Below, one piece after another: positions 32,638 to 41,528 of a DNA stretch of 64,000 nucleotides. Location: assembly GCF_023072595.1 (NCBI RefSeq), contig NZ_JALLGK010000001.1, positions 682,001-746,000 on the forward strand, given 5' to 3'. A program made the translations under genes and the position numbers. Under the pieces are notes generated by a model. The model was not told the DNA's origin. It saw nothing but the letters and a program-made list of their open reading frames with translations, and did not search any database. Positions within the stretch are counted from its first letter, which is position 1. Each line of letters opens with the position of its first letter. Source of the stretch: Streptomyces sp. XM4193. GTDB taxonomy: Bacteria; Actinomycetota; Actinomycetes; Streptomycetales; Streptomycetaceae.

Positions 32638-34803
32638 TTGATCGAGGTCGTCACGGTGGGAGCGGTCAGCGCCGTGCTCGCCACGGTGGGCAACGGTGTG
32701 AGCGGCGGTGTCAGCGCATGGCTGGCCGACGAGGTCGGAGCGCGGATACGCCGTACGCTCGGTCGCGAGGTACCGCTTCCGGCTGACGACGACGCACGCC
32801 GGGAGCTGGCGCGTCTGCTCCACGCCCGGATCGGCGAGGACCCCGGGGACAGCGCGCGGTGGGCCGCCTTTCTGCGGAGTCTGCCCGCCGACGACGCGGT
32901 GCTGCGCCCGCTCCGGCCGCTGCCGCCCTCCACTCCCTGGTTCACCGACCGCCGTGCGGTGCTCGCCCGGCTGAGCCGCGAGGCGAGCCGGCCCGCCCGC
33001 GGCCGGCCCCGGGTCGCCCAGCTCGACGGCCCGCCCGGTGTGGGCACCAGCGCGGCCGTGCTGCACTGGGGCGCGCTGCACGGCCGTCGGCGGTTTCCCG
33101 ACGGTCAGGTCTACGTCGATCTGCGCGGCGCGGGCGGCGAACACGGTCCGCTGCCCTCGGTCGTGCTGCGGCGGGTCCTGGAGGCCATGGGCGTACCGGC
33201 CGGCGAGCTGCCCGCCACCGAGCAGGGGCGGGCGGACCGCTACCAGCAACTGATCGCCGGCAAACGGGTGTTGGTGGTGGTCGACCACGTCTCCTCGGCC
33301 GCACAGGTGCGCTCGCTGGTGCCGGCGGCCCCGGAGCCCTTCCTGGTGGTCGTGCGCTCCGGACCGCCCTTCGCGCTGCCGTGCCGACGCATCGGTGTGC
33401 CGCCGCTGCGCGACCGCGACGCCAGGCGCTTCCTGCGCAAGGACGCACGGGGCGTCCTCGCCCGGCACCGGGCCGAGGTGCCCGCGCTGCTGGCGCGGTG
33501 CGCGGGGAACGCCCATGCGCTGACCGCGGAGAAGGCCCGGTTGCTGACGGGCGCCGCGCCGACGGCCGATCCGCCGTCCGGGCCGAGTGCTTCGGCCGCC
33601 CCGGAGAACCCGGTCCAGCTCGCCGCGCTGCGCGCCTGCGCCCAACTTCCGCCGGAGACCGTCCGGTTGTGCCGCTTGGTGGCGCTCGCCGACTGGCCCT
33701 CGATCGACGCCGGGCTCGCCGCCGGTGCGGCGGGCGTCTCCACCGAGGAGGCCGCCGCCGCGCTCGCCGGGGCGGAGACGGCGCAGCTGCTGGTGCGGCT
33801 GCCCGAGGACCGCTACCGGATGAACTCCGAGGCCCGTGCCGTGCTGGCGCGCGTCGCGGCCGTCGAGGACGGCGCCGCCGCCTGCTCGACCGCGGTGCTG
33901 CGGATGCTCGACCGACTGCTCGTACGGGCGCGTTGGGCCGCCGACGCGGCGCTGCCGGCGAGCTGGCGGGTGGAGCATCCGACGACCGGCGAGAACCCGT
34001 ACGCGGACACGGCCGCCGGAATGGCGGCGCTGCTGGCCGACTTGGACGGCATCGTGCGTGCGATCGTCCTCGCCGACGAGTACGGGCGGCCGGAGCTCTC
34101 ACTGGCGCTGGCACGCACGCTGTGGCCGTTGCAGCTCAAGGCCGGCCGCTGGGACGAGGTGCTGCCCGCCCTGGTGTTCGCCGCCCGCCGCGCCGACGAG
34201 GTCCGCCCCGGCACCCGCACCAGCGCCGGTCTGCACTTCCAGGTCGCGCACGCACACGGCGAGTTGAAGCAGTGGCAGGAGGCGGACGAGTCGGTGGGCC
34301 GGGCCGCCGCGGACGAACGCGCGGCCGGACATCTGCTCGGCGAGGCCTCCTGCTGGGAGCTGCGCGGGCTCCTGCGGCTCTACGCCTGGCGCTTCGGCGA
34401 GGCGGGCGAACACCTGGAGCGGGCCGCCGAGTTGTACGCGCGCATCCCGGCCGGGGACCCGAGCCGGGCCGATGTGCCCAGAGCGCTCGCGCTGCTCGAC
34501 CGGCACCGCGGCCGGGCGCTGCACGGCATGGGCCGACCGGTCGAGGCGCGTGCGCGACTGGAGCGGGCGCTGGCCTTCTTCGCGCCGAACGGACAGGGCG
34601 CGGAGGCGTACAACCGTGCGCGGGTGCTGACCGACCTCGCCGCGACACTGCTCGCCACCGGCGACCGCGACCGCGCACGCACCGCCGTCGACGAGGCGCG
34701 CGGGCTGCTCGCCGAGGAGCACGCGGCACCGCATCTGGAGTACCTGGCCGTCCTGCGGCGCAACTGCGAGCCGCCGGAGCCGGCGCGGCCCTCCGCCGAC
34801 TGA
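32638..34803 (+). CDS. STAND/NB-ARC-like protein with degenerate P-loop and TPR-like repeats
   Basis: A 721-residue protein. An N-terminal helical segment (about 1-95) is followed by an NB-ARC-like domain: WFTDRRAVLARLSREA, then the P-loop position LDGPPGVGTSAAVLHWG, RRFPDGQVYVDLRG, VLVVVDHVSSAAQVRSLVP and LARCAGNAHALTAEKARLL. The P-loop reads GPPGVGTS where AfsR-type proteins have G-x-G-K-T, so the essential lysine is missing and the GLPLAL-type motif is altered. The C-terminal 300 residues are alpha-solenoid repeats of TPR type (LHFQVAHAHGELKQWQEAD, YAWRFGEAGEHLERAAELY). TTG 32638 follows a strong GGGGAGGGG. It is likely a signalling or scaffold protein that no longer hydrolyses ATP. No effector domain is recognised. 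Confidence 0.85.
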   Translation: MIEVVTVGAVSAVLATVGNGVSGGVSAWLADEVGARIRRTLGREVPLPADDDARRELARLLHARIGEDPGDSARWAAFLRSLPADDAVLRPLRPLPPSTPWFTDRRAVLARLSREASRPARGRPRVAQLDGPPGVGTSAAVLHWGALHGRRRFPDGQVYVDLRGAGGEHGPLPSVVLRRVLEAMGVPAGELPATEQGRADRYQQLIAGKRVLVVVDHVSSAAQVRSLVPAAPEPFLVVVRSGPPFALPCRRIGVPPLRDRDARRFLRKDARGVLARHRAEVPALLARCAGNAHALTAEKARLLTGAAPTADPPSGPSASAAPENPVQLAALRACAQLPPETVRLCRLVALADWPSIDAGLAAGAAGVSTEEAAAALAGAETAQLLVRLPEDRYRMNSEARAVLARVAAVEDGAAACSTAVLRMLDRLLVRARWAADAALPASWRVEHPTTGENPYADTAAGMAALLADLDGIVRAIVLADEYGRPELSLALARTLWPLQLKAGRWDEVLPALVFAARRADEVRPGTRTSAGLHFQVAHAHGELKQWQEADESVGRAAADERAAGHLLGEASCWELRGLLRLYAWRFGEAGEHLERAAELYARIPAGDPSRADVPRALALLDRHRGRALHGMGRPVEARARLERALAFFAPNGQGAEAYNRARVLTDLAATLLATGDRDRARTAVDEARGLLAEEHAAPHLEYLAVLRRNCEPPEPARPSAD

Positions 34804-34898
34804 GCCCGCCGGCCGGACCCGCGGGTTCTGGCTCGCCAGTTCTGGGTGCCGTGTGGTGAGGCGGCGCACGCGAGCGGCGCGCGGGCCGAACCGGCCTG

Positions 34899-36698
34899 CT
34901 ACACAGGGGCGTTCGCGGGCGCGGCCTCCGGCGCCGGACGTACCGAGAAGGGCTGCGGGCCGTCCGCCGTCCGCAGCCGCAGGGTCCTGCCCGCCGCCGG
35001 AAGGGCGCCGCCCGCGGCCAGCCAGGCGTACAGCGCGGACGCGTACGCGGCGGGTTCGGCGTCCGCGCCGGGCAGCGGCGCCAGCACGAGGAGACGGCCC
35101 CCGCGAGTGCGCACGGTGCAGTGGTGCGGACCGGTGACGCAGACCGCGAGCTCGCAGTGCGGATGGCGGCGCAGCACCTCCGAGGTCCACCGCGCGGCGC
35201 CGCCCAGTCGCGGGTCGTCGGCCTCCGCCTCGCGGAGGATCACCTGTGCCGCCTCCAGTTCGCCGGGGTCGCGTGTCTCCTCGTGCACGGCGAGATGGAC
35301 CGTGGCTCCGTCCGGGCCGGGACCGCGGGAGGTGCCGGAGGTGCGTTCCAGCCGGATCTCCCCGGCGCGTACGCGCACCCGGGCACTCACCTCCGAGACG
35401 GCCGTGCGCCGCGGCGGCTGGTACGGCGGCAGCGGCAGCGGCTCCAGCAGCGCGGGCGCGGCGGGTTCGTCGAGCCCCATCAGCGCGTAGAAGCTGCTGC
35501 GCAGCAGGGACGCCGACCTCAGCGGCTCGCTGCTGGTGAACTCCGCCGCCTCCGGGCGGGGGCGGTGCTCGCGGACAGCCCGCTCCAGCTGCTCGCGCAG
35601 CGGGTCCGCCGGACGGAGCGCGGGCGCCGTGCGGTGGAAGTCGGCGAGCGGCGTCCCGTCGGCCAGCCGGTCCTGCGACGTCGCCGCAACCAGTACGGGC
35701 GTGCCGAGCGCGGCCGCGTAGTACGACACCGCACCGAAGTCCGACACCACCAGATCGGCCGCGAGCAGCGCCTGCCGCCAGTGGCGCACCGGGTCGATCA
35801 GAGCGAGCCCGCCGCGTCGCGCGCGGTCCAGCCAGGCGCGTATCTGCCCCGGCCCGTGGCCGTACCAGATGTTCGGATGCAGTACGGCCGCCAACCGGTA
35901 GTCGTCGGCGGGGAGTTCGGCGGCCATTCGGGGCAGCAGGCCGGGCAGTACGTCCTGTCCGCCGCCGTCGCCGAAGAGGCCCTCAGGGTTCCAGGTGGAG
36001 TTGAGGACGACCAGCCGCTGACCGCTCCGCACTCCGAGGGCCCGGCGGAAGCGGTCACGGTGGGGAGCGGCGGCGAGCATCCGGTCGAAGCAGGGGTCGC
36101 CCGCGAGGACGGCGGACGGCAGCGCCTGCGGGCAGTCGCGCCGCAGCCGCTCCCGCTGCTCGGGGTGGGAGAGGACAAGGGCGTCGACGTAGGGCCGTCC
36201 GTCGGCGAGCAGCCACTCCGGCGAGAGCCCGAACGTCGGCTCCTCGCCGGACTCGCCGGACTCGCCGGACTCGCCGGACGGTCGGCTGTCGGCAGTCGGC
36301 AGTCGGCAGTCGGCAGTCGGCAGTTTCTTAGTGTATCCAACGCCGTGCGACAGAACAGCCAATTTGCCCTTGATCAGGGGGAGTTGACCGCCGAAGCTGG
36401 CGGATATCGCCAGGTCCACCTCGGTGCGCAGGGCCTGCTCCCAGGGCAGCACCGGCAGGCCGAGATCCGCCAGCAGCTCGGTGACGCCCGCCTGGAACGG
36501 TGAGGAGCCCGTCGAGGTCACGAGCAGCTGGACCCGGAAGTCGTCGTGGAACAGCGGCAGCACGTCCAGCAGCCGTCCGGCCGAGGTGACGTTGTGGACG
36601 ACGAGGAGGACCCGGCGCAAGCCGCTTCTGCTGGTCCAGCGCTCCGCGCCCTCGCCGACGGGGACCCGTATCCCGGCCACCGGGTCGCTCGAACCCAC
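34899..36698 (-). CDS. GT-B-like (CDP-glycerol glycerophosphotransferase-like) protein with slippage-prone repeats
   Basis: A 599-residue protein. The N-terminal half shows RRVLLVVHNVTSAGRLLDVL, DLAISASFGGQLPLIKGKLA and VLSHGVGYTKK. The second half shows VLNSTWNPEGLFGDGGG, LHPNIWYGHGPGQIRAWLD and LLAADLVVSDFGAVSYYAA, a pattern seen in TagF-like and other GT-B transferases that build teichoic-acid-like polymers; a sugar-phosphate transfer role is plausible, not shown. The C-terminal 190 residues are a separate unknown domain. Between the halves, residues about 125-152 are encoded by a 7-bp repeat (five copies) and a 9-bp repeat (four copies), giving LPTADCRLPTADSR and SGE repeats. Start: GTG 36698. 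Confidence 0.75.
   Translation of the reverse strand: MGSSDPVAGIRVPVGEGAERWTSRSGLRRVLLVVHNVTSAGRLLDVLPLFHDDFRVQLLVTSTGSSPFQAGVTELLADLGLPVLPWEQALRTEVDLAISASFGGQLPLIKGKLAVLSHGVGYTKKLPTADCRLPTADSRPSGESGESGESGEEPTFGLSPEWLLADGRPYVDALVLSHPEQRERLRRDCPQALPSAVLAGDPCFDRMLAAAPHRDRFRRALGVRSGQRLVVLNSTWNPEGLFGDGGGQDVLPGLLPRMAAELPADDYRLAAVLHPNIWYGHGPGQIRAWLDRARRGGLALIDPVRHWRQALLAADLVVSDFGAVSYYAAALGTPVLVAATSQDRLADGTPLADFHRTAPALRPADPLREQLERAVREHRPRPEAAEFTSSEPLRSASLLRSSFYALMGLDEPAAPALLEPLPLPPYQPPRRTAVSEVSARVRVRAGEIRLERTSGTSRGPGPDGATVHLAVHEETRDPGELEAAQVILREAEADDPRLGGAARWTSEVLRRHPHCELAVCVTGPHHCTVRTRGGRLLVLAPLPGADAEPAAYASALYAWLAAGGALPAAGRTLRLRTADGPQPFSVRPAPEAAPANAPV
36243..36322. repeat. Intragenic 9-bp (x4) and 7-bp (x5) tandem repeats
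   Basis: CTCGCCGGA x4 at 36243-36278. GTCGGCA x5 at 36288-36322, with one imperfect copy before it. The 7-bp unit is not a multiple of 3, so gaining or losing one copy shifts the reading frame of the glycosyltransferase-like gene. Confidence 0.9.
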
Positions 36699-36822
36699 CT
36701 GCTCCCGCCCCCTCCGTCGCCGCGCTGCCCGCCGTGCTCCCGCACCGGCCGGTCCGCCGTGCGCACGACGGACCAGCCTAGGGTCTGCCGGGGCGGGGCG
36801 GCGCGTACGGTCCCGGCGAGGG

Positions 36823-37305
36823 TCAGGGAGCGGCGACGTCGTCGTGGATGGCGACCTTGAACTGGGCGTGCACCACCCGCCTCGAACTGCTCGCCGTGTG
36901 GCCGACCCTGAGCCCCAGCGGGGTGTGCGGGTGGACGAAGATCTGGTGCGATTTGGTGAAGCACTGCATGCCGGGCGAGGGGCGGCGGTGGTCGGTGGCG
37001 GTGGAGTCGGACTTGCCGTTGATGCCGAGCGGATCGCGCACGAACTGGTCGCGCAGCTCCGAGTAGTTGCCCGCCTCCCAGTGGATGTTCGCCGTCAGGG
37101 TGGCCCAGCCGCCCACCTTGGGCCAGATCAGCCCGGACCGCTGGTCGGGGTGTGAGGAGACCTTGCCGTCGGGCTGTTGCGCGGGGTGCATGTTCCACAC
37201 GTCGTACGACTCGTACTCGCCGTAGGGGAAGCGCAGCAGGTGGTAGCCGCCGCCGTTCGGTATGACCTGCGATCTTTCGCTGATCAGTGAGCAGACATAG
37301 AGCAC
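36823..37305 (-). CDS. Uncharacterised protein (160 aa)
   Basis: A protein of unknown function with strong coding bias. It begins VLYVCSLISERSQVIPNGGG and contains HLLRFPYGEYESYDVWNMHP, WATLTANIHWEAGNYSELRD and GMQCFTKSHQIFVHPHTPLG. It is rich in aromatic residues and histidine, has no membrane segment, and has no family signature that I recognise. GTG 37305 is preferred because GGAGAGG lies about 8 nt upstream and the sequence before it is not conserved in character. It is on the same strand as the glycosyltransferase-like gene, 124 nt apart. Its His/Trp/Tyr-rich composition might suit a small metal or carbohydrate binding role, which is speculation. Confidence 0.7.
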   Translation of the reverse strand: MLYVCSLISERSQVIPNGGGYHLLRFPYGEYESYDVWNMHPAQQPDGKVSSHPDQRSGLIWPKVGGWATLTANIHWEAGNYSELRDQFVRDPLGINGKSDSTATDHRRPSPGMQCFTKSHQIFVHPHTPLGLRVGHTASSSRRVVHAQFKVAIHDDVAAP

Positions 37306-37623
37306 GCGGGCCGCCTCTCCACGGGGAATGTCCGGGGTGTGCGTGCGGGGGTGTTCGCCCCGCGTGACCAGAGTGCAACGCGCGGCAGCGGCTGGGTACC
37401 GCCAACTCGTAACAATCCGCGCCCGGTTGGCGACTCCCGGCTGCGACCCGCCCGGACCGGGGAGCCCCACCGGCCCGGCACAGGACGGCGCAGGACGGCA
37501 GAGGGCGGCGGCGGACGGCACGCGGACGGCACGCGACGGCGCCGGGGCCGACGGAGGGTCGGTCCCGGCGCCGCCCTCGGGGAGGTGCCCGGAGGGGGAG
37601 GTGCCCGGAGGGGCAGGTGTGCC
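37306..37623. other. Intergenic with short GC repeats
   Basis: About 318 nt. Repeats of ggacggcacgc (37500-37540) and ggaggtgcccggagg (37580-37620) occur. No gene is seen. The promoter of the 36823 gene should lie here but is not obvious. Confidence 0.45.
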
Positions 37624-38808
37624 TCAGCCGGCGGCCGGCTCCGGTTGGGACCAGCGCAGTACGGCGCCGATACCGCCGACCGGCATCTCCTCGTCCACGG
37701 CCTGGGCGACCGGTTCGCCCTCGGGCGAGACCTCGGAGTCGGGCCGCGGCTCGTCCACCACGACCGCCGTTCCGCCGGTGGCGGCGACGGCGCGCAGCAG
37801 CGCGTCGTCGGCCCGCGCCGGGCTGGGCTCGGGGTCGCCGAGGTACTTGGTCTCCGAGCGCCGAAGGGCGATCTGGTCGGGCTCCTCGCCGACCCACACC
37901 TCGGTGTTGGTGTCCGGGCCGCCCGGCCGCAGCAGCAGCGTCTCGATGCGGTGTTCGCGGGCCGCCTCCAGCAGCGAGGCGACGTCCTCGACGGCGGCCT
38001 CGGCCGTGTTGGCGTCCCGGGCGCGGCCGACCCGGAAACGTTCCAGCACCCGTGCCCCGTGGCGGTGCTCCTGCTCGGCGAGCAGTTCGGCGATCTCCTC
38101 CTCCAGCAGGTCGGTGCCGGACCCGGCGGCACGTCCGCCGCGGTCGGTCTGGGTGGTCAACGGCCGCAGGGCGACCGGGAGTTTGTCCAGTACGGCGGCG
38201 CGCTGGCGGCTCTCCCCGACGAGCAGCACCGCGTCCGGGTGCGTGCGGGCCGCGACCCTGGTGAGCCGGTCGGCGACGGTGGCGGCGTTCTGCTCCCAGG
38301 TGTTCTCCACCGCCTCCTGGAAGTGGCTCTCGGACGGGTCGCCGCTGGAGGTGCGGCTCAGCGGCCAGTCCTGGCCCTGCGCCTGGCCCAGCTCCTCGGC
38401 GCCCTCGGCGCTGCGCAGTTCGAAGTCCGCGCCCTCCCGGTCGACGTAGGCGACCAGACAGCGCCGCTCCTCGCCGAGGTGCTCCACCAGCGGTGAGAGG
38501 TGCGGCAGCGGGCTCCACCGGGCCTCGGGAAGCGGCGGCGCGGCCCGCAGCGGGGTGGCGAGGCGCACTTCGCCGTCCGCGGCGAACACGGCGCGGCCCT
38601 CCTCCTCCGGGACCGGAGTGCGCAGCTCCTCGTAGACGGCCTCCTGAGTGCGCTCGTCGGCGCCTTGGCGGGACAGCTGGTGCCTGACCTCGCGGGCGGC
38701 CAGCTCCTGCTGGTCGGCGGAGTCGGGTCCGGCTCCGGCGCCGGCGACGTACGCGGACGCCCAGGGGCCGGGACGGTGAAGTACGGGGTTGAGGAAGGCG
38801 AGTTCCAT
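37624..38808 (-). CDS. baeRF/Vms1-family (archaeo-eukaryotic release-factor-like) protein
   Basis: A 394-residue protein resembling the actinobacterial baeRF group (mycobacterial Rv2629-like), relatives of eRF1 and the Vms1/ANKZF1 peptidyl-tRNA hydrolases. Indicators are MELAFLNPVLHRPGPWASAY, AVFAADGEVRL, CLVAYVDREGADFELRS, HFQEAVENTWEQNAATVADR, VLLVGESRQRAAVLDKLP and a final domain with GGTAVVVDEPRP then GGIGAVLRW. Such proteins are proposed to rescue stalled ribosomes or act in dormancy; the activity is not proven for this group. ATG 38808 follows GGAGGAG. It is 78 nt downstream of transketolase on the same strand, probably in one operon with it and the PfpI-like gene. Confidence 0.85.
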   Translation of the reverse strand: MELAFLNPVLHRPGPWASAYVAGAGAGPDSADQQELAAREVRHQLSRQGADERTQEAVYEELRTPVPEEEGRAVFAADGEVRLATPLRAAPPLPEARWSPLPHLSPLVEHLGEERRCLVAYVDREGADFELRSAEGAEELGQAQGQDWPLSRTSSGDPSESHFQEAVENTWEQNAATVADRLTRVAARTHPDAVLLVGESRQRAAVLDKLPVALRPLTTQTDRGGRAAGSGTDLLEEEIAELLAEQEHRHGARVLERFRVGRARDANTAEAAVEDVASLLEAAREHRIETLLLRPGGPDTNTEVWVGEEPDQIALRRSETKYLGDPEPSPARADDALLRAVAATGGTAVVVDEPRPDSEVSPEGEPVAQAVDEEMPVGGIGAVLRWSQPEPAAG

Positions 38809-38886
38809 GGTCTCCTCCGTTTGTCTCGGTCGTGAGAAGTGCTTAGAAGGTCGGCCGAGGGCGCGACGCGGCGGTGGTCCGTGGCG

Positions 38887-40848
38887 TCAGTCGGAGGCGA
38901 TCAACTCCCTTGCGGCGCGGGCGATCGCCTCCGCGTCGATGCCCGCGTCGTGCAACTGCTCGTCGGGTGTCGCCGAGCCCGGCAGCTCGCGGACGGCGAG
39001 CCGGCGGAGCCGGGGCGGGGCGTGGCGGCCGTCGGTGAAGGCGTCCAACACCGCGTCTCCCAGGCCGCCTTCGGGGTGGTGGTCCTCGACGGTCAGCAGC
39101 CGTCCGGTGCGTGCGGCGGCCTCGTGGAGCGTGGCCGTGTCGACCGGTTTGACCGAGTACAGGTCGACGACCCGGGCGGCGATGCCGTCCGCGGCGAGCG
39201 CCTCGGCGGCCAGCAGCGCCTCCGGCACGGTGACCCCGGCGGCGACCAGTGTCACCTCGTCGATGTCGCTGGAGCGCAGCACCTTGCTGCCGCCGATCGG
39301 GAAACGCTCCTGCGGGTCGTAGATCACCGGTGTCGCGCCGCGGAGGGTGCGCAGATAGCGCACGCCGCCGAGCCAGTCGCTCTCGGCCATGGTGGCGACG
39401 AGGCGGGCCGTCTGGTGCGCGTCGCACGGGTGGAGCACGGTGGAGCCGTGCACGGCCCGGAAGGCGGCCAGATCCTCCAGTGCCATCTGGGACGGGCCGT
39501 CCTCGCCGATCGCCACACCGGCGTGCGAACCGACCAGGTTGATCCGCGCCCGGCTGACCGCGGCCATCCGCACGAACTCGTAGCCGCGCTCCAGGAACGC
39601 GCCGAAGGAGGAGGCGTACGGCACCCAGCCGCGCGTCTGCATCCCCACCGCGGCGGCGACCAGCTGCTGTTCGGCGATGTAGCACTCGAAGAACCGCTCG
39701 GGGTGCGCCTCGGCGAAGGCACGGGTGCGGGTCGAGTCGCCGACCTCCCCGTCGAGCACCACCACTTCGGGGTGCGCCCCGCCGACGGCGACCAGCGCCT
39801 CGCCGAACGCGTCCCTGGTGGCGACCCGTGCGCCGCGCTCGTAGACCGGCAACCGCGGCGCGGAGCCGTCCGGTTCGGCGTCGGCGGGGGCTGTGGCAGC
39901 CGCCGGGACGGGCGGGGCTGTCGGGGCGGGCGGGGCGTCGGGGGCGCGCACCGGGACGCGCAGGTTCCGTCGTCCGCCGAGTTCGGCGACCGCGGACTGC
40001 GCGTCCGGCAGCGGTTTGCCGTGCTTGCCCTCCCGGTCGGCGACCGCGGCCACGCCCTGGCCCTTGACGGTGCGGGCCAGGATCGCCGTCGGCCGGTCGG
40101 TGACGGCGACGGCCTCGCGGTACGCGGCGTCCACGGCGTCCGGGTCGTGGCCGTCGACCTGCACCGTGTGCCAGTCGTGGGCCTCGATCCGGCGCGCGTA
40201 GGCGTCCAGGTCCCAGCCGTGGCGGGTCGGGCCGCGCTGCCCGAGCCGGTTGACGTCGACGATCAGGGTCAGCCGGTCCAGGCGGTCGTACCCGGCCTGT
40301 TCCAGTGCCTCGGTCACCGAGCCCTCGGCCATTTCGCTGTCGCCGCACAACACCCAGGTGCGGTACGGCTGTTCGGCCAGCCGCGCCTCGGCCAGCGCCA
40401 TGCCCACCGCGATCGGCAGCCCCTGGCCGAGCGAGCCGGTGGCCACGTCCACCCACGGCAGCCGCGGCGTCGGGTGGCCCTCCAGCCTGCTGTGCCGTTT
40501 GCGGAAGGTCAGCAGCTCCTCGTCGGTGACGGCGCCCACCGCCTTGTACGCGGCGTACAGCAGCGGCGAGGCGTGTCCCTTGGAGAGGACGAGGTGGTCG
40601 TTGCCCGGATGCCGCGGCTCGCTGAAGTCGTACCGCAGCTGCCGGGCGATGAGCACGGCCATCAGCTCGGCCGCGGACATCGAGGACGTCGGATGGCCGG
40701 AGCCGGCCGCGTCCGCGGCGCGCACCGAATCGACGCGCAACTGCTGGGCCAGTTCGTGGAGATCGAGTTCCGGGGCGTCGGCGGGCGCTCCTGCGGGGGC
40801 GTCCGCGGTGTCGGTGCCGGCGGCTCGGGGTCGTGTGCTGTAGTTCAT
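38887..40848 (-). CDS. tkt: Transketolase
   Basis: A 653-residue thiamine-diphosphate enzyme that transfers two-carbon ketol units in the pentose phosphate pathway. It shows DSVRAADAAGSGHPTSSMSA, SKGHASPLLYAAY, the ThDP motif start GDSEMAEGSVTEALEQAGYD with VDVNRLGQ, and the pyrimidine domain (VVVLDGEVGDSTRTRAF, ECYIAEQQLVAAAVG, SHAGVAIGEDGPSQMALED). The expected GDG of the ThDP motif is GDS here, a known variation. An Ala/Pro linker (about 315-345) joins the domains. ATG 40848 directly follows a small hairpin whose loop holds the ribosome site. A second, non-housekeeping transketolase in a stress operon is likely. Confidence 0.93.
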   Translation of the reverse strand: MNYSTRPRAAGTDTADAPAGAPADAPELDLHELAQQLRVDSVRAADAAGSGHPTSSMSAAELMAVLIARQLRYDFSEPRHPGNDHLVLSKGHASPLLYAAYKAVGAVTDEELLTFRKRHSRLEGHPTPRLPWVDVATGSLGQGLPIAVGMALAEARLAEQPYRTWVLCGDSEMAEGSVTEALEQAGYDRLDRLTLIVDVNRLGQRGPTRHGWDLDAYARRIEAHDWHTVQVDGHDPDAVDAAYREAVAVTDRPTAILARTVKGQGVAAVADREGKHGKPLPDAQSAVAELGGRRNLRVPVRAPDAPPAPTAPPVPAAATAPADAEPDGSAPRLPVYERGARVATRDAFGEALVAVGGAHPEVVVLDGEVGDSTRTRAFAEAHPERFFECYIAEQQLVAAAVGMQTRGWVPYASSFGAFLERGYEFVRMAAVSRARINLVGSHAGVAIGEDGPSQMALEDLAAFRAVHGSTVLHPCDAHQTARLVATMAESDWLGGVRYLRTLRGATPVIYDPQERFPIGGSKVLRSSDIDEVTLVAAGVTVPEALLAAEALAADGIAARVVDLYSVKPVDTATLHEAAARTGRLLTVEDHHPEGGLGDAVLDAFTDGRHAPPRLRRLAVRELPGSATPDEQLHDAGIDAEAIARAARELIASD

Positions 40849-40849
40849 C

Positions 40850-40866
40850 GTCTGGTCACTCCAGAC
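40850..40866 (-). promoter_or_regulatory. Hairpin overlapping the transketolase ribosome site
   Basis: GTCTGG-AGTGA-CCAGAC ends 1 nt before the start codon on the minus strand. The GGAG of the ribosome site is split between stem and loop, so folding would limit translation. Confidence 0.35.
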
Positions 40867-40976
40867 CGTTGCTCGACGTCGGTGTCCCGCCCTCGGACGG
40901 CGGCGCCCGCGGCGGCGGCGACCGGCCTCGGGCGGCTGCCCGGCCTGCCGGCGTACGCCCCGCGGGCGTCTGCTCG

Positions 40977-41528
40977 TTACGCCGCCGCACCCGCCTGGGC
41001 GCTGAACTCCTGGAGCGCCGCCGCGTTGAACGCGGGCAGATCGTCCGGTTTGCGGCTGGTCACCAGCGGATTGGGGCCGTCGGTGCAGACCTTGACCTCC
41101 TCGTCGACCCAGGTGCCGCCCGCGTTGCGGATGTCGGTTTGGAGACTGGGCCAGGAGGTGAGGGTGCGGGCGCGCACGACGTCCGCCTCGATCAGCGTCC
41201 ACGGCGCGTGGCAGATCGCCGCGATCGGTTTCCCGAGGTCGCGGAACGCCTTGACGAAGGCGACCGCCTCGCCGTCCAGGCGCAGTGCGTCCGGGTTCGC
41301 GACCCCGCCGGGCAGTACCAGCCCGTCGAACTCGGTCACCGAGGCCCGGTCGACGGTGAGGTCGACCGGAAAGGTGTCGGCGGCGGTCAGATGGTGGAAC
41401 GCCTGGACCTCGCCCGCCTGCGGCGCGACCAGGACGGCTTCGCCGCCCGCGTCGCGCACGGCCTGCCAGGGCTCGGTCAGCTCGACCTGTTCCACACCCT
41501 CGTTCGCCACCAGGAATGCGATGCGCAT
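40977..41528 (-). CDS. DJ-1/PfpI-family (type 1 glutamine amidotransferase-like) protein
   Basis: A 183-residue PfpI/DJ-1 protein. It starts MRIAFLVANEGVEQVELTEP and has FDGLVLPGGVANPDALR and the nucleophile elbow KPIAAICHAPWTLIEA (Cys). The C-terminal VDEEVKVCTDGPNPLVTSRK is typical of the YhbO/PfpI stress group, proposed to act as deglycases or chaperones. ATG 41528 follows GGAAAGGAG at good distance; a longer frame upstream lacks conservation. It lies 128 nt before transketolase on the same strand and is probably the first gene of a PfpI-tkt-baeRF stress operon. Confidence 0.93.
   Translation of the reverse strand: MRIAFLVANEGVEQVELTEPWQAVRDAGGEAVLVAPQAGEVQAFHHLTAADTFPVDLTVDRASVTEFDGLVLPGGVANPDALRLDGEAVAFVKAFRDLGKPIAAICHAPWTLIEADVVRARTLTSWPSLQTDIRNAGGTWVDEEVKVCTDGPNPLVTSRKPDDLPAFNAAALQEFSAQAGAAA

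Noticed and set aside
36243..36322. Tandem repeats considered as a CRISPR array
   Set aside because: Units of 7 and 9 bp without spacers, inside a coding frame; no Cas genes nearby.
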